A stretch of 64,000 bases of DNA from Mucilaginibacter cryoferens (GCF_014205845.1 NZ_JACHCR010000013.1:1-64000); one strand, 5' to 3'; positions 46,809 through 55,670 are shown, numbered from the stretch's first letter. Program-made: numbers and translations. Notes: generated from the letters alone by a model not told the origin.

Positions 46809-47705
46809 TCAGTTAAGTGACCTGTATTCATTCGGTGTATAACCGGTACTCTTTTTAAACGCCCGTGTAAAATGCTGGGGGTATTTAAACCCGAGTTCAT
46901 AAGCTATTTCGCTAACCGACCGGCTCATATCCAGTATTCTTTCTTTGGCCATATCCATCACCTTTAATTGAATATATTCCAGCGCGGTTTTACCGGTTTC
47001 CTTTTTTACCATATCGCCAAAGTAGTTGGGAGAAAGGTGTAATTGTTCGGCACAGTAAGTAACGGCTGGCAACCCGATGGTTTGCGGTTTGTTTGAATGA
47101 AAGTAGTCTTTTAACAGGTTATCGAACTTCTCGACATTGCTTTTATGCACATCGCTCCTGGTGATGAACTGCCGGTCGTAAAAACGGACACAATAGTTGA
47201 GGAATAATTCAATATTTGCCGCGATCAGGGTTTTGCTGTGCTTATCCACTCCCTGCTCCAGTTCGTACCTGATCTTTCCAAAACAATCCAGCACTATTCT
47301 TCTTTCCTTCTCCGAAAGGTGCAGAGCCTCTCTTGATTCATAGGAAAAAAAGCTGTAATCATCCATGTGCTTACCAAGCGGTGTCCCGTGGATCAAATCG
47401 GGATGAAAAAGCAAACCAAAGCCCTGCGGCTTATAATCCGGATGGATACTGACATTGATAACCTGCCCAGGTGCCACAAACACCAATGTCCGGTCTTGGT
47501 AATCGTACGTATAACGGCCATATTTGATATCGCCGCAACGAACATCTTTCAGATAAACGGCATAAAAGCCGAAAGTCATTTTAGCTGCATACACCTCCGG
47601 CGTAGTACCCTCAAAATCGATAACGCTAACCAGGGGATGCAGGTTCTCCTGGTGGTAAAAGGCATCGTGTTTGCTGATGTGGTCTATCCTCAAGATCTTT
47701 TCCAT
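46809..47705 (-). CDS. AraC family transcriptional regulator
   Basis: The ATG at 47705 (MEKILRIDHISKHDAFY) is preferred over the in-frame TTG at 47729; a promoter at 47727-47758 supports this. The 298-residue protein has an N-terminal cupin-like sensing domain and a C-terminal double helix-turn-helix (LPAVTYCAEQLHLSPNYFGDMVKKETGKTALEYIQ, then SVSEIAYELGFKYPQHFTRAFKKSTGYTPNEYR). It is divergent from an SDR gene and is likely its activator. Direct repeats in the gap (47770-47799) are candidate binding sites. The inducer is unknown. Confidence 0.93.
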   Translation of the reverse strand: MEKILRIDHISKHDAFYHQENLHPLVSVIDFEGTTPEVYAAKMTFGFYAVYLKDVRCGDIKYGRYTYDYQDRTLVFVAPGQVINVSIHPDYKPQGFGLLFHPDLIHGTPLGKHMDDYSFFSYESREALHLSEKERRIVLDCFGKIRYELEQGVDKHSKTLIAANIELFLNYCVRFYDRQFITRSDVHKSNVEKFDNLLKDYFHSNKPQTIGLPAVTYCAEQLHLSPNYFGDMVKKETGKTALEYIQLKVMDMAKERILDMSRSVSEIAYELGFKYPQHFTRAFKKSTGYTPNEYRSLN

Positions 47706-47726
47706 AACTTTTATCTTAAACTGATT

Positions 47727-47758
47727 CAAATTTAACTTTATTCCTTTCCTAATTTCAA
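47727..47758 (-). promoter_or_regulatory. Promoter of the AraC regulator gene
   Basis: On the minus strand TTG (47758-47756), 21 bases and TAAATTTG (47734-47727) match the Bacteroidota consensus. Transcription would begin near 47720, about 15 bases before the chosen ATG. Confidence 0.55.
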
Positions 47759-47769
47759 TTCAAAAAGCC

Positions 47770-47799
47770 GAACCTGTAAAAATGGTAAGAGAACCTGTA
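47770..47799. promoter_or_regulatory. Direct repeats GAACCTGTA, candidate AraC-type operator
   Basis: GAACCTGTA occurs at 47770-47778 and 47791-47799, exactly 21 bases apart (two helix turns), and CCTGTA recurs at 47801-47806. Such spacing is usual for AraC-family half-sites. The repeats lie in the divergent gap, 66-95 bases before the SDR start. Confidence 0.55.
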
Positions 47800-47864
47800 T
47801 CCTGTATAAGTATTATTCGTCGCAGCGGCCTCACCTTTGTATCCAGACAAATAAAACACAAGCA

Positions 47865-48623
47865 ATGAAAACGATGGAAGGAAAAGTGGCATTGGTTACC
47901 GGTGCCGCATCAGGATTAGGATTGGCAACTGCCAAAGCATTTGCCCAAGCCGGCGCGGCAGTTGCCTTAGCCGACTGGGATGAACAGGCTGTTAAAGCCG
48001 CAGCCGACCAATTAGCAGCAGAAGGATACCAGACCCTTGCGATCAAATGCGACGTATCTGACGATAAGCAGGTAGAAGAAATGGTTAGCAAAACTGTTCA
48101 AGCATTTGGTCGCCTGGATTATGCGTATAATAATGCGGGGGTGCAAAATGAACTGGCAGAAGCCGCCGATCAAACATTAGCCGATTTTGAACACGTTAAC
48201 AGTATCAACTATCAAGGCATCTGGAGTTGTATGAAATATGAATTGCAGCACATGCGCAAACAGGAAAGTGGCGCTATAGTGAATTGTTCTTCCATTGGCG
48301 GGATCAGAGCAGGTGCGCAGCGCGGTGTTTATCACGGCGCAAAGCATGGCGTTATCGGGTTAACTATCAGCGCAGCCGTAGAGTACGCCAATCGTGGTAT
48401 CCGTATCAACAGCGTTAGTCCAGGTCTTTTTCAAACGGCAATGTCCGACAAAATGATCGCGGCCGGTCAAAAGGAAGCACTGGATGCCATACTGCAAGCA
48501 GTACCAATAGGGCGTTTGGGCCGTGCAGAAGAGATTGCCAGTACGGTGCTGTTTTTGTGCAGTGATGCAGCAAGCATGGTGGTTGGTCACAATTTAGTTG
48601 TTGATGGTGGTTTAACCATCTAA
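47865..48623 (+). CDS. SDR family NAD(P)-dependent oxidoreductase
   Basis: The 252-residue protein is a classical SDR: TGAASGLGLATAKAFAQAGA (TGxxxGxG, about 12-31), CDVSD near 62, NNAGVQNE near 90, Ser in NCSSIGG near 140, the YHGAKHG catalytic Tyr-x-x-x-Lys near 155, and the C-terminal VVGHNLVVDGGLT. It resembles glucose 1-dehydrogenase / 3-oxoacyl reductase-like SDRs. It is the first gene of the set divergent from araC. Substrate unknown. The downstream secreted CMD-like gene starts 97 bases later. Confidence 0.92.
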   Translation: MKTMEGKVALVTGAASGLGLATAKAFAQAGAAVALADWDEQAVKAAADQLAAEGYQTLAIKCDVSDDKQVEEMVSKTVQAFGRLDYAYNNAGVQNELAEAADQTLADFEHVNSINYQGIWSCMKYELQHMRKQESGAIVNCSSIGGIRAGAQRGVYHGAKHGVIGLTISAAVEYANRGIRINSVSPGLFQTAMSDKMIAAGQKEALDAILQAVPIGRLGRAEEIASTVLFLCSDAASMVVGHNLVVDGGLTI

Positions 48624-48720
48624 TTGATCATTTCAATAAATTTTATGAAAAGCATCATCATAACCGTAGCGGTAACTGATCAGGAATATAATAGCCAGAA
48701 GGGTAACCATTAAAACAAAT

Positions 48721-49446
48721 ATGATGAAGATACTATTTTCATTCGCAGTACTCTTAATTATCACCTGTTTCAACACAGGTGCTAAAGCACAAAACAAAAT
48801 GGAAAACGATCAAAAATTAAAAAACAAACAACAGCGCATAGTTAGCATATCGGCATTAACCGCCACCGGGGATATCGGGCAATTAGAAATTGAGCTGAAT
48901 AAAGGACTGAATGCCGGGCTAACCCTTAACGAGATTAAAGAAGTATTGGTGCAGTTATACGCATACTGCGGGTTTCCGCGTAGCTTGAACGGCATTACCA
49001 CACTCATGGCCGTTGTAGAAAACCGCAAAGCAAAAGGCATTACCGACACCGAGGGAAAAACAGCATCGCCGGTCAATGATCATGACAAATATCAAACCGG
49101 GAAAAAGACCTTACAAACCCTAACAGGTCGTGAAGAAAAATCGCTTGCAGGTGCCAATGCTTTTGCACCTGTTATTGATACTTTTTTAAAGGAGCATTTG
49201 TTCGCAGATATTTTCAGCCGTGATGTGCTGACCTATCAACAACGCGAACTGGTGACTGTATCCGCTTTGGCTGCCTTAAGCGGCCTAGCACCACAATTGC
49301 AGGCACATATCGGCATAGCAATAAATACAGGGCTTACCGAACCTCAATTTTTGGAAGCTTTCGAGATCATAGATCAGGTGATCAACAAAAGTCAGGGGGA
49401 TATAGCAAGGGTAGCCCTGTACAAGGTGATCGCTACAAAAAACTAA
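48721..49446 (+). CDS. Exported carboxymuconolactone decarboxylase-like (double CMD) protein
   Basis: The 241-residue protein starts with a signal peptide (LLIITCFNTGAKAQ). It has two CMD domains: first IVSISALTATGDIGQLEIELNKGLNAGLTLNEIKEVLVQLYAYCGFPRSLNGI, second about 175-235 (RELVTVSALAALSGLAPQLQAHIGIAINTGLT). The AhpD redox CxxC pair is absent (only YCGFP). CMD proteins are usually cytoplasmic, so an exported form is unusual. It lies between an SDR and a cupin gene, a set often seen together in Bacteroidota. Enzymatic role is not assigned. Confidence 0.85.
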   Translation: MMKILFSFAVLLIITCFNTGAKAQNKMENDQKLKNKQQRIVSISALTATGDIGQLEIELNKGLNAGLTLNEIKEVLVQLYAYCGFPRSLNGITTLMAVVENRKAKGITDTEGKTASPVNDHDKYQTGKKTLQTLTGREEKSLAGANAFAPVIDTFLKEHLFADIFSRDVLTYQQRELVTVSALAALSGLAPQLQAHIGIAINTGLTEPQFLEAFEIIDQVINKSQGDIARVALYKVIATKN

Positions 49447-49640
49447 TAGCTGTTTTTTCACCTGTGGATGATAGAGAGATCAACAACCACATTGATATAG
49501 CTTATCAGAAAAAATATAACAAAAGTCCCTATATGGCGCACATGATCGGTAACAGCGCAAGATCTGCTACCGTTAACATCATACCCAAAAGCAAATGAAA
49601 ACATTACGGTACACTAATAATTAAGAACAACAAGCTCAAA

Positions 49641-50051
49641 ATGAAAAATCAACAACAAAGCAATAAAGCACCGGAAGGGTTTGGCCCGGTTGCAGCACAA
49701 TATTTTACCGGCACAGCCTGGTTAAAAATGCGGGTTGTTCCCGATGAAATTACCAATTGTGCAATTGGCGAAGTAATATTCGAGCCAGGCTGCAGGAACA
49801 ACTGGCATACTCATCCAGGTAATCAAATACTGATAGTTACACAGGGCGTAGGCTACTATCAGGAAGAAGGTTCACCCATCCGCGAAATTAAGGTTGGCGA
49901 TGTGGTTAACGTGCTGCCCGGCATCAAACACTGGCATGGAGCAACACCAAACAGTAGGTTTACGCATTACGCGGTTAGCATTAATACGGAAAAAGGTGTT
50001 GTAGACTGGCTGGAGCCGGTTACGGATGAACAATATAACAGCTTTAAATAA
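49641..50051 (+). CDS. Cupin domain protein
   Basis: The 136-residue protein has a single cupin: FEPGCRNNWHTHPGNQILIVTQGVGYYQEEG (motif 1, with HxH metal ligands and Glu/Gln) and VGDVVNVLPGIKHWHGATP (motif 2 with His). It is cytoplasmic, with no signal peptide. Related small cupins are neighbours of carboxymuconolactone-decarboxylase-like genes, as here. It probably binds a metal; substrate is unknown. It starts 194 bases after the CMD-like gene. Confidence 0.88.
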   Translation: MKNQQQSNKAPEGFGPVAAQYFTGTAWLKMRVVPDEITNCAIGEVIFEPGCRNNWHTHPGNQILIVTQGVGYYQEEGSPIREIKVGDVVNVLPGIKHWHGATPNSRFTHYAVSINTEKGVVDWLEPVTDEQYNSFK

Positions 50052-50095
50052 TATACATATACCACGCCCCGCAAGCGGCGATAACATAATATAAC

Positions 50096-50935
50096 ATGAC
50101 AAAAGAAAAAGTATGGCTAATTACCGGCGCAGGGCGCGGTATGGGCCTTGATATTGCTAAAGCTGCTTTGGCAGCAGGTTTTAAAGTAGTAGCAACGGGG
50201 AGAAATTCTACCAAAGTAGCTACGGCTATTGGAGACCACCCTAACCTATTGGTAGTTAAACTGGATATTACCAATGCTGCCGATGCAGATACGGCAGTTA
50301 AAGCTACAATAGAAAAATTTGGTCACATAGACGTACTGGTTAACAATGCGGCAAATTTTTATGGAGGTTATTTTGAAGAGTTGTCTATGGAAGAAATTGA
50401 ACAGCAGGTTGCAACCAGCCTGTTCGGCCCTATGAAAGTTACCCGCGCAGTGTTGCCAATAATGCGCAAGCAACGCTCGGGGCATATCATTACCATTTCT
50501 TCAACCGCCGGCCTTATGGGTTATACTTTTTGTGCTGCCTATGCCGCATCAAAATTCGGTATTGACGGCTGGATGGAATCATTGCAAACCGAGGTAGAGC
50601 AATTTGGCATTCGGACCACCATTGTTAATCCGGGCTTTTTCCGTACCGAGCTGCTTACTGAGGAGTCGACCAATTACGCCAACCAGGCAATTGATGATTA
50701 CAACGAAGGAAGAAAGCAGCAAATGGAGTTTTGGAAAGGTGCAAACGGACAGCAGTCGGGCGATCCGGCCAAGCTTGCACAGGCGTTGATCACCATTGCC
50801 AGCCAGGAAAAACCGCCGCTTCGTTTTATTGCAGGCGCAGACGCCATTGGCACTGCCGATCAGGTTGTTTCAACGCTTAAATTGCAGGCAGATGCCTATC
50901 GGGAGCTATCTTCTTCCCTGGATTACGAAAGCTAA
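50096..50935 (+). CDS. SDR family oxidoreductase
   Basis: The 279-residue protein is a classical SDR with TGAGRGMGLDIAKAALAAGF (9-28), LDITNAAD near 60, NNAANFYGGYFEELSMEEI, Ser in ISSTAGLMG near 140, and catalytic Tyr-Lys in CAAYAASKFG near 152. The long C-terminal extension fits SDRs of the retinol dehydrogenase or ketoacyl type. It is the last gene of the AraC-linked set, 44 bases after the cupin. Substrate unknown. Confidence 0.92.
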   Translation: MTKEKVWLITGAGRGMGLDIAKAALAAGFKVVATGRNSTKVATAIGDHPNLLVVKLDITNAADADTAVKATIEKFGHIDVLVNNAANFYGGYFEELSMEEIEQQVATSLFGPMKVTRAVLPIMRKQRSGHIITISSTAGLMGYTFCAAYAASKFGIDGWMESLQTEVEQFGIRTTIVNPGFFRTELLTEESTNYANQAIDDYNEGRKQQMEFWKGANGQQSGDPAKLAQALITIASQEKPPLRFIAGADAIGTADQVVSTLKLQADAYRELSSSLDYES

Positions 50936-51065
50936 ATATTATTCAAATGAGTACACAAGCAGCATGTGCCGGTTGTACTAACTGAGCGGGACGCCGATGT
51001 AAAAAAACTGCATCAAGTTCTCTGAAAAAACCTTTTATATTTCTGAGCATTAGGTGCTTTATTTT

Positions 51066-51122
51066 AAAGCCGATCTCAGAGCAAAATGGGGCAATGACCC
51101 ATTTTGCTCTGAGATCGGCTTT
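51066..51122. terminator. 25-bp perfect hairpin, bidirectional terminator candidate
   Basis: Arms at 51066-51090 and 51098-51122 are perfectly complementary over 25 bp with loop GCAATGA. It lies between the rightward SDR operon and the leftward SulP side. The stem is much longer than usual for a terminator. T-rich bases follow on the plus strand (TTTGATTTATATTC). Confidence 0.7.
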
Positions 51123-51220
51123 GATTTATATTCTTTTCACGGACCAACAATTGAGTCTTCGCTATTATTTCCTGGCGGTATTAGTTAAATATTGGATCAC
51201 TATAGCAACAAGTCCGTTTT

Positions 51221-51442
51221 TTAGTTTGGTTCGATTTTATCGTTTGTATAAACTGGCAGGTTCCAGTGATAGCGGAGTGCCAACAAACATTAGCCGAAGC
51301 AGATGATTAAAGCAATGATGGAGTCCCAATCACTTGATAGCCATTTTAAATAGTCTCCTAAAACCACCACTATAGCTCCTATAAGTGCTGCTGATGCATA
51401 AATTTCTTTTTCCAATATAACAGGGACACGGTTAAGCAACAT
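51221..51442 (-). pseudogene. Decayed TRIC/UPF0126 family membrane protein (C-terminal remnant)
   Basis: Leftward from 51442 a frame reads LLNRVPVILEKEIYASAALI and continues hydrophobic to IIALIICFG, then TAA (51290-51292), then resumes in the same frame with CLLALRYHWNLPVY to a stop at 51221. The pattern (R)D.LLnrvPvvL.keiYA and RllAlrynWnLP is the C-terminal half of trimeric intracellular cation channel-like UPF0126 proteins. The internal stop and lack of an N-terminal half mark a pseudogene. It lies downstream of the SulP gene on the same strand. Confidence 0.7.
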
Positions 51443-51681
51443 ATGATTTATCGCCAAACTTTGCATCAAAGGCTTCGGCCACTCATAACATCAGAAGTAT
51501 TTTAGTATGAACCTGGTAAAAAGCTTGTTTTATGGTGCATAATAAATAAACCAAACAGTTTTAGGGCTAAATTATTTGCTTCGAGTTTTATTATTGACTC
51601 CTTCTGTTCCCCCCATAAGTGAAGAATCTAAGATAACTATTCATTTAAACCATCAACCAGGAGCTTTTCTTTGCTCTTTAG

Positions 51682-53217
51682 CTATTCAGTAGCTATATGA
51701 TACGTTGGATCTTCTATGATGTTCACCTCAATAACATCTGCTGCATTTTTAAGCAATAAGCGGCAGTCTGCACTCAGATGTTTCAGGTGCAGTTTTTTGC
51801 CTGCCTGATGGTATCGTTCCGTCAATTTATTTAACGCTTCAATGCCCGACATATCAGATACCCTGCTTTCCTTAAAGTCGATTATTACTTCTTCGGGATC
51901 ATTAAGCACATCGAACTTTTCATTGAAGTTAGTTACAGAGCCAAAGAATAACGGCCCAAATATTTCGTAATGTTTAACTCCTTTTTCATCAAGATATTTC
52001 CTCGCTCTGATTCTTTTGGCACTTTCCCAGGCAAACACCAATGCAGATATAATAACACCAATCAACACCGCCAAAGCAAGGTTATGGAGCCAGATGGTAA
52101 TTAAAGCCACCAGTATGCCCACAAATACATCCTGCCGGGGCATTTTATTGATTATACGGAAACTGATCCATTCAAAAGTGCCAATGGCCACCATGATCAT
52201 TACTCCGGTTAAAGCAGCCATTGGTACACGCTCTATAATAGGCGCACCGAACAGGATAATGACAAGAATAGTTAATGAAGCAATAATGCCTGATAATCTT
52301 GCCCTGGCTCCGGCAGACAGATTAACCAGCGTTTGTGCGATCATCGGGCAACCACCCATACCAAAGAAAAAGCCATTGAGGATGTTGGCACTACCCTGTG
52401 CAATACATTCCCGGTTGCTATTGCCACGGGTAGCGGTCATTTCATCAACCAAATTCAGGGTTAGCAATCCTTCCGTTAGCCCAACCCCTGCCATGATAAG
52501 GGCATAAGGAAAAATAATTTTTAAGGTATCTAAATTAAACGGCACTGCTGGAATATGAAAGGGTGGAAAACCACCACTTACTGCTGCAATATCTCCTACC
52601 GTTTTGGTGTGTATTCCGAAACAAAGGACAATAGTAAAAACAACGATAATAGCTACCAGGGATGGTGGTACAGCTTTAGTTATCCGAGGCAATAAAACAA
52701 CAATGCCAATAGTTAAAGTGACTAATCCGGCCATAATATAAAGTGGAGTTCCTGACAACCAGGTTTCATGCCCTCCCACTACTGTTTTAAACTGCTCCAA
52801 TTGTGCCATGAAAATAATTATAGCTAATCCGTTTACAAACCCATACATCACAGGCTGCGGTACAAGGCGGATAAATTTACCCAACTTAAACAAGCCAACT
52901 AATATTTGAATTGCACCCGCTAACGCTACAGCTGCAAAAACATAATCGAGGCCATTAGATTTCATCAGGGCAATTAATACAATAACAGTAGCCCCTGCGC
53001 CGCCGGAAACCAAACCTGGCCTACCACCAAATACAGACGTTACCAAACCCATAATAAAAGCAGCATATAAACCTGCTAAGGGCGGAAAGCCTGCCAGTAT
53101 AGCAAATGATAATGATTCGGGCATCATGGTCATGGCGACAGTTAAACCCGCTAATATTTCATTTTTATAGTTGATTTTTTGAGAAAAGTCGAATAAGGCC
53201 AATTTATAATTTGACAT
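51682..53217 (-). CDS. SulP family inorganic anion transporter with STAS domain
   Basis: The 511-residue protein has about 10-14 helices with SulP motifs (FPPLAGLYAAFIMGLVTSVFGGRPGLVSGGAG near 45-75, then GGCPMIAQTLVNLSAGARARLSGI) and a cytoplasmic STAS domain from about 400 (VIIDFKESRVSDMSGIEALNKL). It would move sulfate, bicarbonate or another anion with sodium or protons. It starts 17 bases after cobC on the same strand, so co-transcription with cob genes is possible but has no obvious metabolic reason. Confidence 0.93.
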   Translation of the reverse strand: MSNYKLALFDFSQKINYKNEILAGLTVAMTMMPESLSFAILAGFPPLAGLYAAFIMGLVTSVFGGRPGLVSGGAGATVIVLIALMKSNGLDYVFAAVALAGAIQILVGLFKLGKFIRLVPQPVMYGFVNGLAIIIFMAQLEQFKTVVGGHETWLSGTPLYIMAGLVTLTIGIVVLLPRITKAVPPSLVAIIVVFTIVLCFGIHTKTVGDIAAVSGGFPPFHIPAVPFNLDTLKIIFPYALIMAGVGLTEGLLTLNLVDEMTATRGNSNRECIAQGSANILNGFFFGMGGCPMIAQTLVNLSAGARARLSGIIASLTILVIILFGAPIIERVPMAALTGVMIMVAIGTFEWISFRIINKMPRQDVFVGILVALITIWLHNLALAVLIGVIISALVFAWESAKRIRARKYLDEKGVKHYEIFGPLFFGSVTNFNEKFDVLNDPEEVIIDFKESRVSDMSGIEALNKLTERYHQAGKKLHLKHLSADCRLLLKNAADVIEVNIIEDPTYHIATE

Positions 53218-53234
53218 GCGGCAAATATATATGT

Positions 53235-53798
53235 TTAAGGCATTTTCTTAATACTATCCAAATCGGCAGTTACTTTAAGATTAAATACAAAAGTCTCCAT
53301 GTAATTAACAGGTATTTTAAAAATGTGCTGTAACGGAATTGCTAATAAATAGGCCCATATACATCTGATTACACCTGCGTGGCTAATCAGTAATACTTTT
53401 TTATGAGGTTGAAGTCGTAAATTATCTAAAAAGAATTTTACCCGTTCGTATAGTTCTATTAAACTTTCTCCCCCTGGTGTTTTTACGTTTACAAAATCAG
53501 CCATCCAACTGTTAAGGTCATCTTGATCCAGGTCGTCCCAGTTCTTGTTTTCCCAGTCGCCAAAATTCATTTCCATGAGGGCGTTGTCCAAAAGAACATT
53601 ATCCAATTCTAAAGCGTTTGCTAACCTAACACAGCGCTGTAACGGGCTACTAAAAACCCTATCAAAGTTGGCTGGAAGTTTACTTTTAAATTGTTGCACA
53701 TCCTGTAAAAATGTTTCGGCTACCAGAAGATCACTTTGTCCATAGCAAATATTTTTACCTGCAAGCACGGGTGTATGCCGAATTATATATACTTCCAT
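53235..53798 (-). CDS. cobC: Alpha-ribazole phosphatase-like histidine phosphatase
   Basis: ATG at 53798 (MEVYIIRHTPV) starts right at the RHxx motif; an in-frame ATG at 53828 would overlap cobS further. The 187-residue protein has the phosphoglycerate mutase-like core: RHTPV with catalytic His, SSPLQRCVRLAN, EMNFGDWENK and LLISHAGVIRC. Gene context with cobS and cobT makes CobC (removal of phosphate from alpha-ribazole phosphate) the best call. It overlaps the end of cobS by 16 bases. Confidence 0.85.
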   Translation of the reverse strand: MEVYIIRHTPVLAGKNICYGQSDLLVAETFLQDVQQFKSKLPANFDRVFSSPLQRCVRLANALELDNVLLDNALMEMNFGDWENKNWDDLDQDDLNSWMADFVNVKTPGGESLIELYERVKFFLDNLRLQPHKKVLLISHAGVIRCIWAYLLAIPLQHIFKIPVNYMETFVFNLKVTADLDSIKKMP

Positions 53799-54571
53799 AA
53801 TACCAAAAAAGTAAGCATACATACACATTCAGCAATTTGTTCAACAGCGCCCAGGCAGTCGCCCGTATAGCCGTCAATCCATTTATTGAAGTAATACCTG
53901 GAATAAACATAAAGTAGGGCAAGCGGTATCAGTACAAGGCAATACTGCCATTGTAGAAAACACAGTATAAGCAAAGGCAGCAGCCCGAAGAAATAGGCCC
54001 CTCCTATTTCTTTATAAGTATTTTCTTTTGCTATTGGTTTTGCCTTGCTGTCTTCATTTTCCCTGGAATATTGCGACGTAAAGCAAATATTGATAGCCGT
54101 TAATCTCGACAAAGAATGATAGGTAATAAACAGTAATGCGATTAAAAAACAGTGGTGGGTATTGATCTTTGAAAGTAAATTATCTAAAGCATATAATTTA
54201 AAAGCGAACAGAAAGATCAGGGCAATTACACCATAAGCACCTACACGGCTATCCTTCATGATATCTAATATTTTTGCCTTAGTCCAGCCGCCGCCAAAGC
54301 CATCAAACACATCCGCTAAGCCATCTTCATGAAAAGCCCCCGTTACCAAAACACCCGAAATAAGCGATAGCACAACCGAAATATTTATATCGAACAAAAA
54401 CGAACTTAACCAAAATACCAGGAATGATATCGATCCAACAATCCATCCAATTAAAGGAAAATACCTGGTAGCTTTATTTAGGTAATCAGCAGAGTGATCA
54501 ATATTTTTCGGACAAGGTATCCTGGTATAAAACATTAAAGCCGTAAAAAAAATACGTATTTCTTCCTTCAT
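53783..54571 (-). CDS. cobS: Adenosylcobinamide-GDP ribazoletransferase CobS
   Basis: The 262-residue membrane protein has several helices and the CobS signature FHEDGLADVFDGFGGGWTKAKILDIMKDSRVGAYG near 80-115 (acidic cluster binding magnesium). It joins adenosylcobinamide-GDP to alpha-ribazole to make cobalamin, at the inner membrane. It overlaps cobC by 16 bases and follows cobT after 3 bases, so the three are a tight operon. Confidence 0.97.
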   Translation of the reverse strand: MKEEIRIFFTALMFYTRIPCPKNIDHSADYLNKATRYFPLIGWIVGSISFLVFWLSSFLFDINISVVLSLISGVLVTGAFHEDGLADVFDGFGGGWTKAKILDIMKDSRVGAYGVIALIFLFAFKLYALDNLLSKINTHHCFLIALLFITYHSLSRLTAINICFTSQYSRENEDSKAKPIAKENTYKEIGGAYFFGLLPLLILCFLQWQYCLVLIPLALLYVYSRYYFNKWIDGYTGDCLGAVEQIAECVCMLTFLVLWKYI

Positions 54572-54574
54572 TAT

Positions 54575-55582
54575 CTATTGTTTGTTGGTAACTGCTGCAC
54601 TTTCAAAACTCGCCATATTATTTAGAAAAGCCACCGCGCTCTCAATAATTGGATAAGCAACTGCACAGCCTGTCCCCTCCCCTAAACGCATATTTAGTTT
54701 TAACAAGGGATCAACGTTCAAATAACTAAGCAAATTTTGATGGCCGTACTCATCGCTTAAATGGCAAAATATGGCGTTGTTAATAATTTCAGGCTTTATT
54801 TGATAAGCAACTAAAAAAGCGCTACTTGCTATAAAACCATCAATTAACAGGAGCATTTTATTTTCAAAAGCAGCAAGCATTGCACCACAAATCTGTGCAA
54901 TCTCAAACCCGCCAAAAGTTTGTAAAACCTCTTTGGGGTCTTCAATTTCACCATGAAAAGCTTGTGCCTGCTTTAAAATAGAAATTTTATTTTCTAACTG
55001 GATATCATTTAAGCCGGTACCGCGCCCAACGCATTTTTCAATGGGTAGCTTGCATAAGTAACTCATGAGCATAGTAGCAGATGAGGTGTTGCCAATGCCC
55101 ATTTCGCCAAAGCCAATAACGTTGCTTTTACTTTCAAAAATTTCGTTTACTATTTTGGCAGCTTCATCAAAACATTGGGCTAATTGAGTTTTACTCATTG
55201 CTTTTTCTTTCAGGAAGTTTTTTGTTCCGCAAGCAATTTTTGCATTTATTAATTTTTCTGATGGCTCAAAATCAAAATTAACACCGGCATCCACAATTTT
55301 TAAGTTGATATGATGCTGCTTTGAAAAAACATTTATAGCCGCCCCGCCATTTAGAAAGTTCATCACCATTTGGTAAGTCACTTCTTGTGGGTAGGCGCTT
55401 ACACCTTCTTTTGTTATGCCATGATCTCCTGCAAAAACAACAATATTAGGCTTGGTAAGTGTTGGTGTTAATGTGTTTTGAACTTGTCCAATTAGCAAAG
55501 CCAATTTTTCGAGTGTTCCTAAAGCACCGATGGGCTTTGTTTTAAGATCTATTTTTTGTTGTAATTCTTTTATTATAGTCAT
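54575..55582 (-). CDS. cobT: Nicotinate-nucleotide:dimethylbenzimidazole phosphoribosyltransferase CobT
   Basis: The 335-residue protein has VFAGDHGITKEGVSAYPQEVT near 48-68, GFGEMGIGNTSSATMLMSYL, GRGTGLND and, at the C-terminal end, MRLGEGTGCAVAYPIIESA with the catalytic Glu. It makes alpha-ribazole phosphate from dimethylbenzimidazole, the lower-ligand step of cobalamin. It lies 3 bases before cobS. A cobU-type kinase gene and a B12 riboswitch are not seen in this window. Confidence 0.97.
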   Translation of the reverse strand: MTIIKELQQKIDLKTKPIGALGTLEKLALLIGQVQNTLTPTLTKPNIVVFAGDHGITKEGVSAYPQEVTYQMVMNFLNGGAAINVFSKQHHINLKIVDAGVNFDFEPSEKLINAKIACGTKNFLKEKAMSKTQLAQCFDEAAKIVNEIFESKSNVIGFGEMGIGNTSSATMLMSYLCKLPIEKCVGRGTGLNDIQLENKISILKQAQAFHGEIEDPKEVLQTFGGFEIAQICGAMLAAFENKMLLLIDGFIASSAFLVAYQIKPEIINNAIFCHLSDEYGHQNLLSYLNVDPLLKLNMRLGEGTGCAVAYPIIESAVAFLNNMASFESAAVTNKQ

Positions 55583-55670
55583 TAGGTATTTGGATAGTTA
55601 ATATTAGTGCTTCCATGCAAGTGTATCGGCAATGCAAGTTTCAAAGCAATTATTGAGATTTAAAGAAAGT

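Larger units (their letters stand above)
50936..51681. other. Gene-poor stretch with remnant genes and a long hairpin
   Basis: These 746 bases hold no intact gene I accept. They contain the hairpin at 51066-51122 and the TRIC/UPF0126 pseudogene at 51221-51442. A short frame after the last SDR (50945-51022, ending LTERDADVKKLHQVL) has coding-like codons and may be another gene remnant. The rest, 51443-51681, shows nothing recognisable. Confidence 0.55.

Noticed and set aside
51094..51306. Rightward 70-residue hydrophobic frame starting in the hairpin
   Set aside because: It is antisense to the UPF0126 remnant, and its start codon lies within the hairpin loop and stem.
55583..55670. Possible cobalamin riboswitch before cobT
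   Set aside because: The gap is only 88 bases and shows no B12-box-like conserved element.
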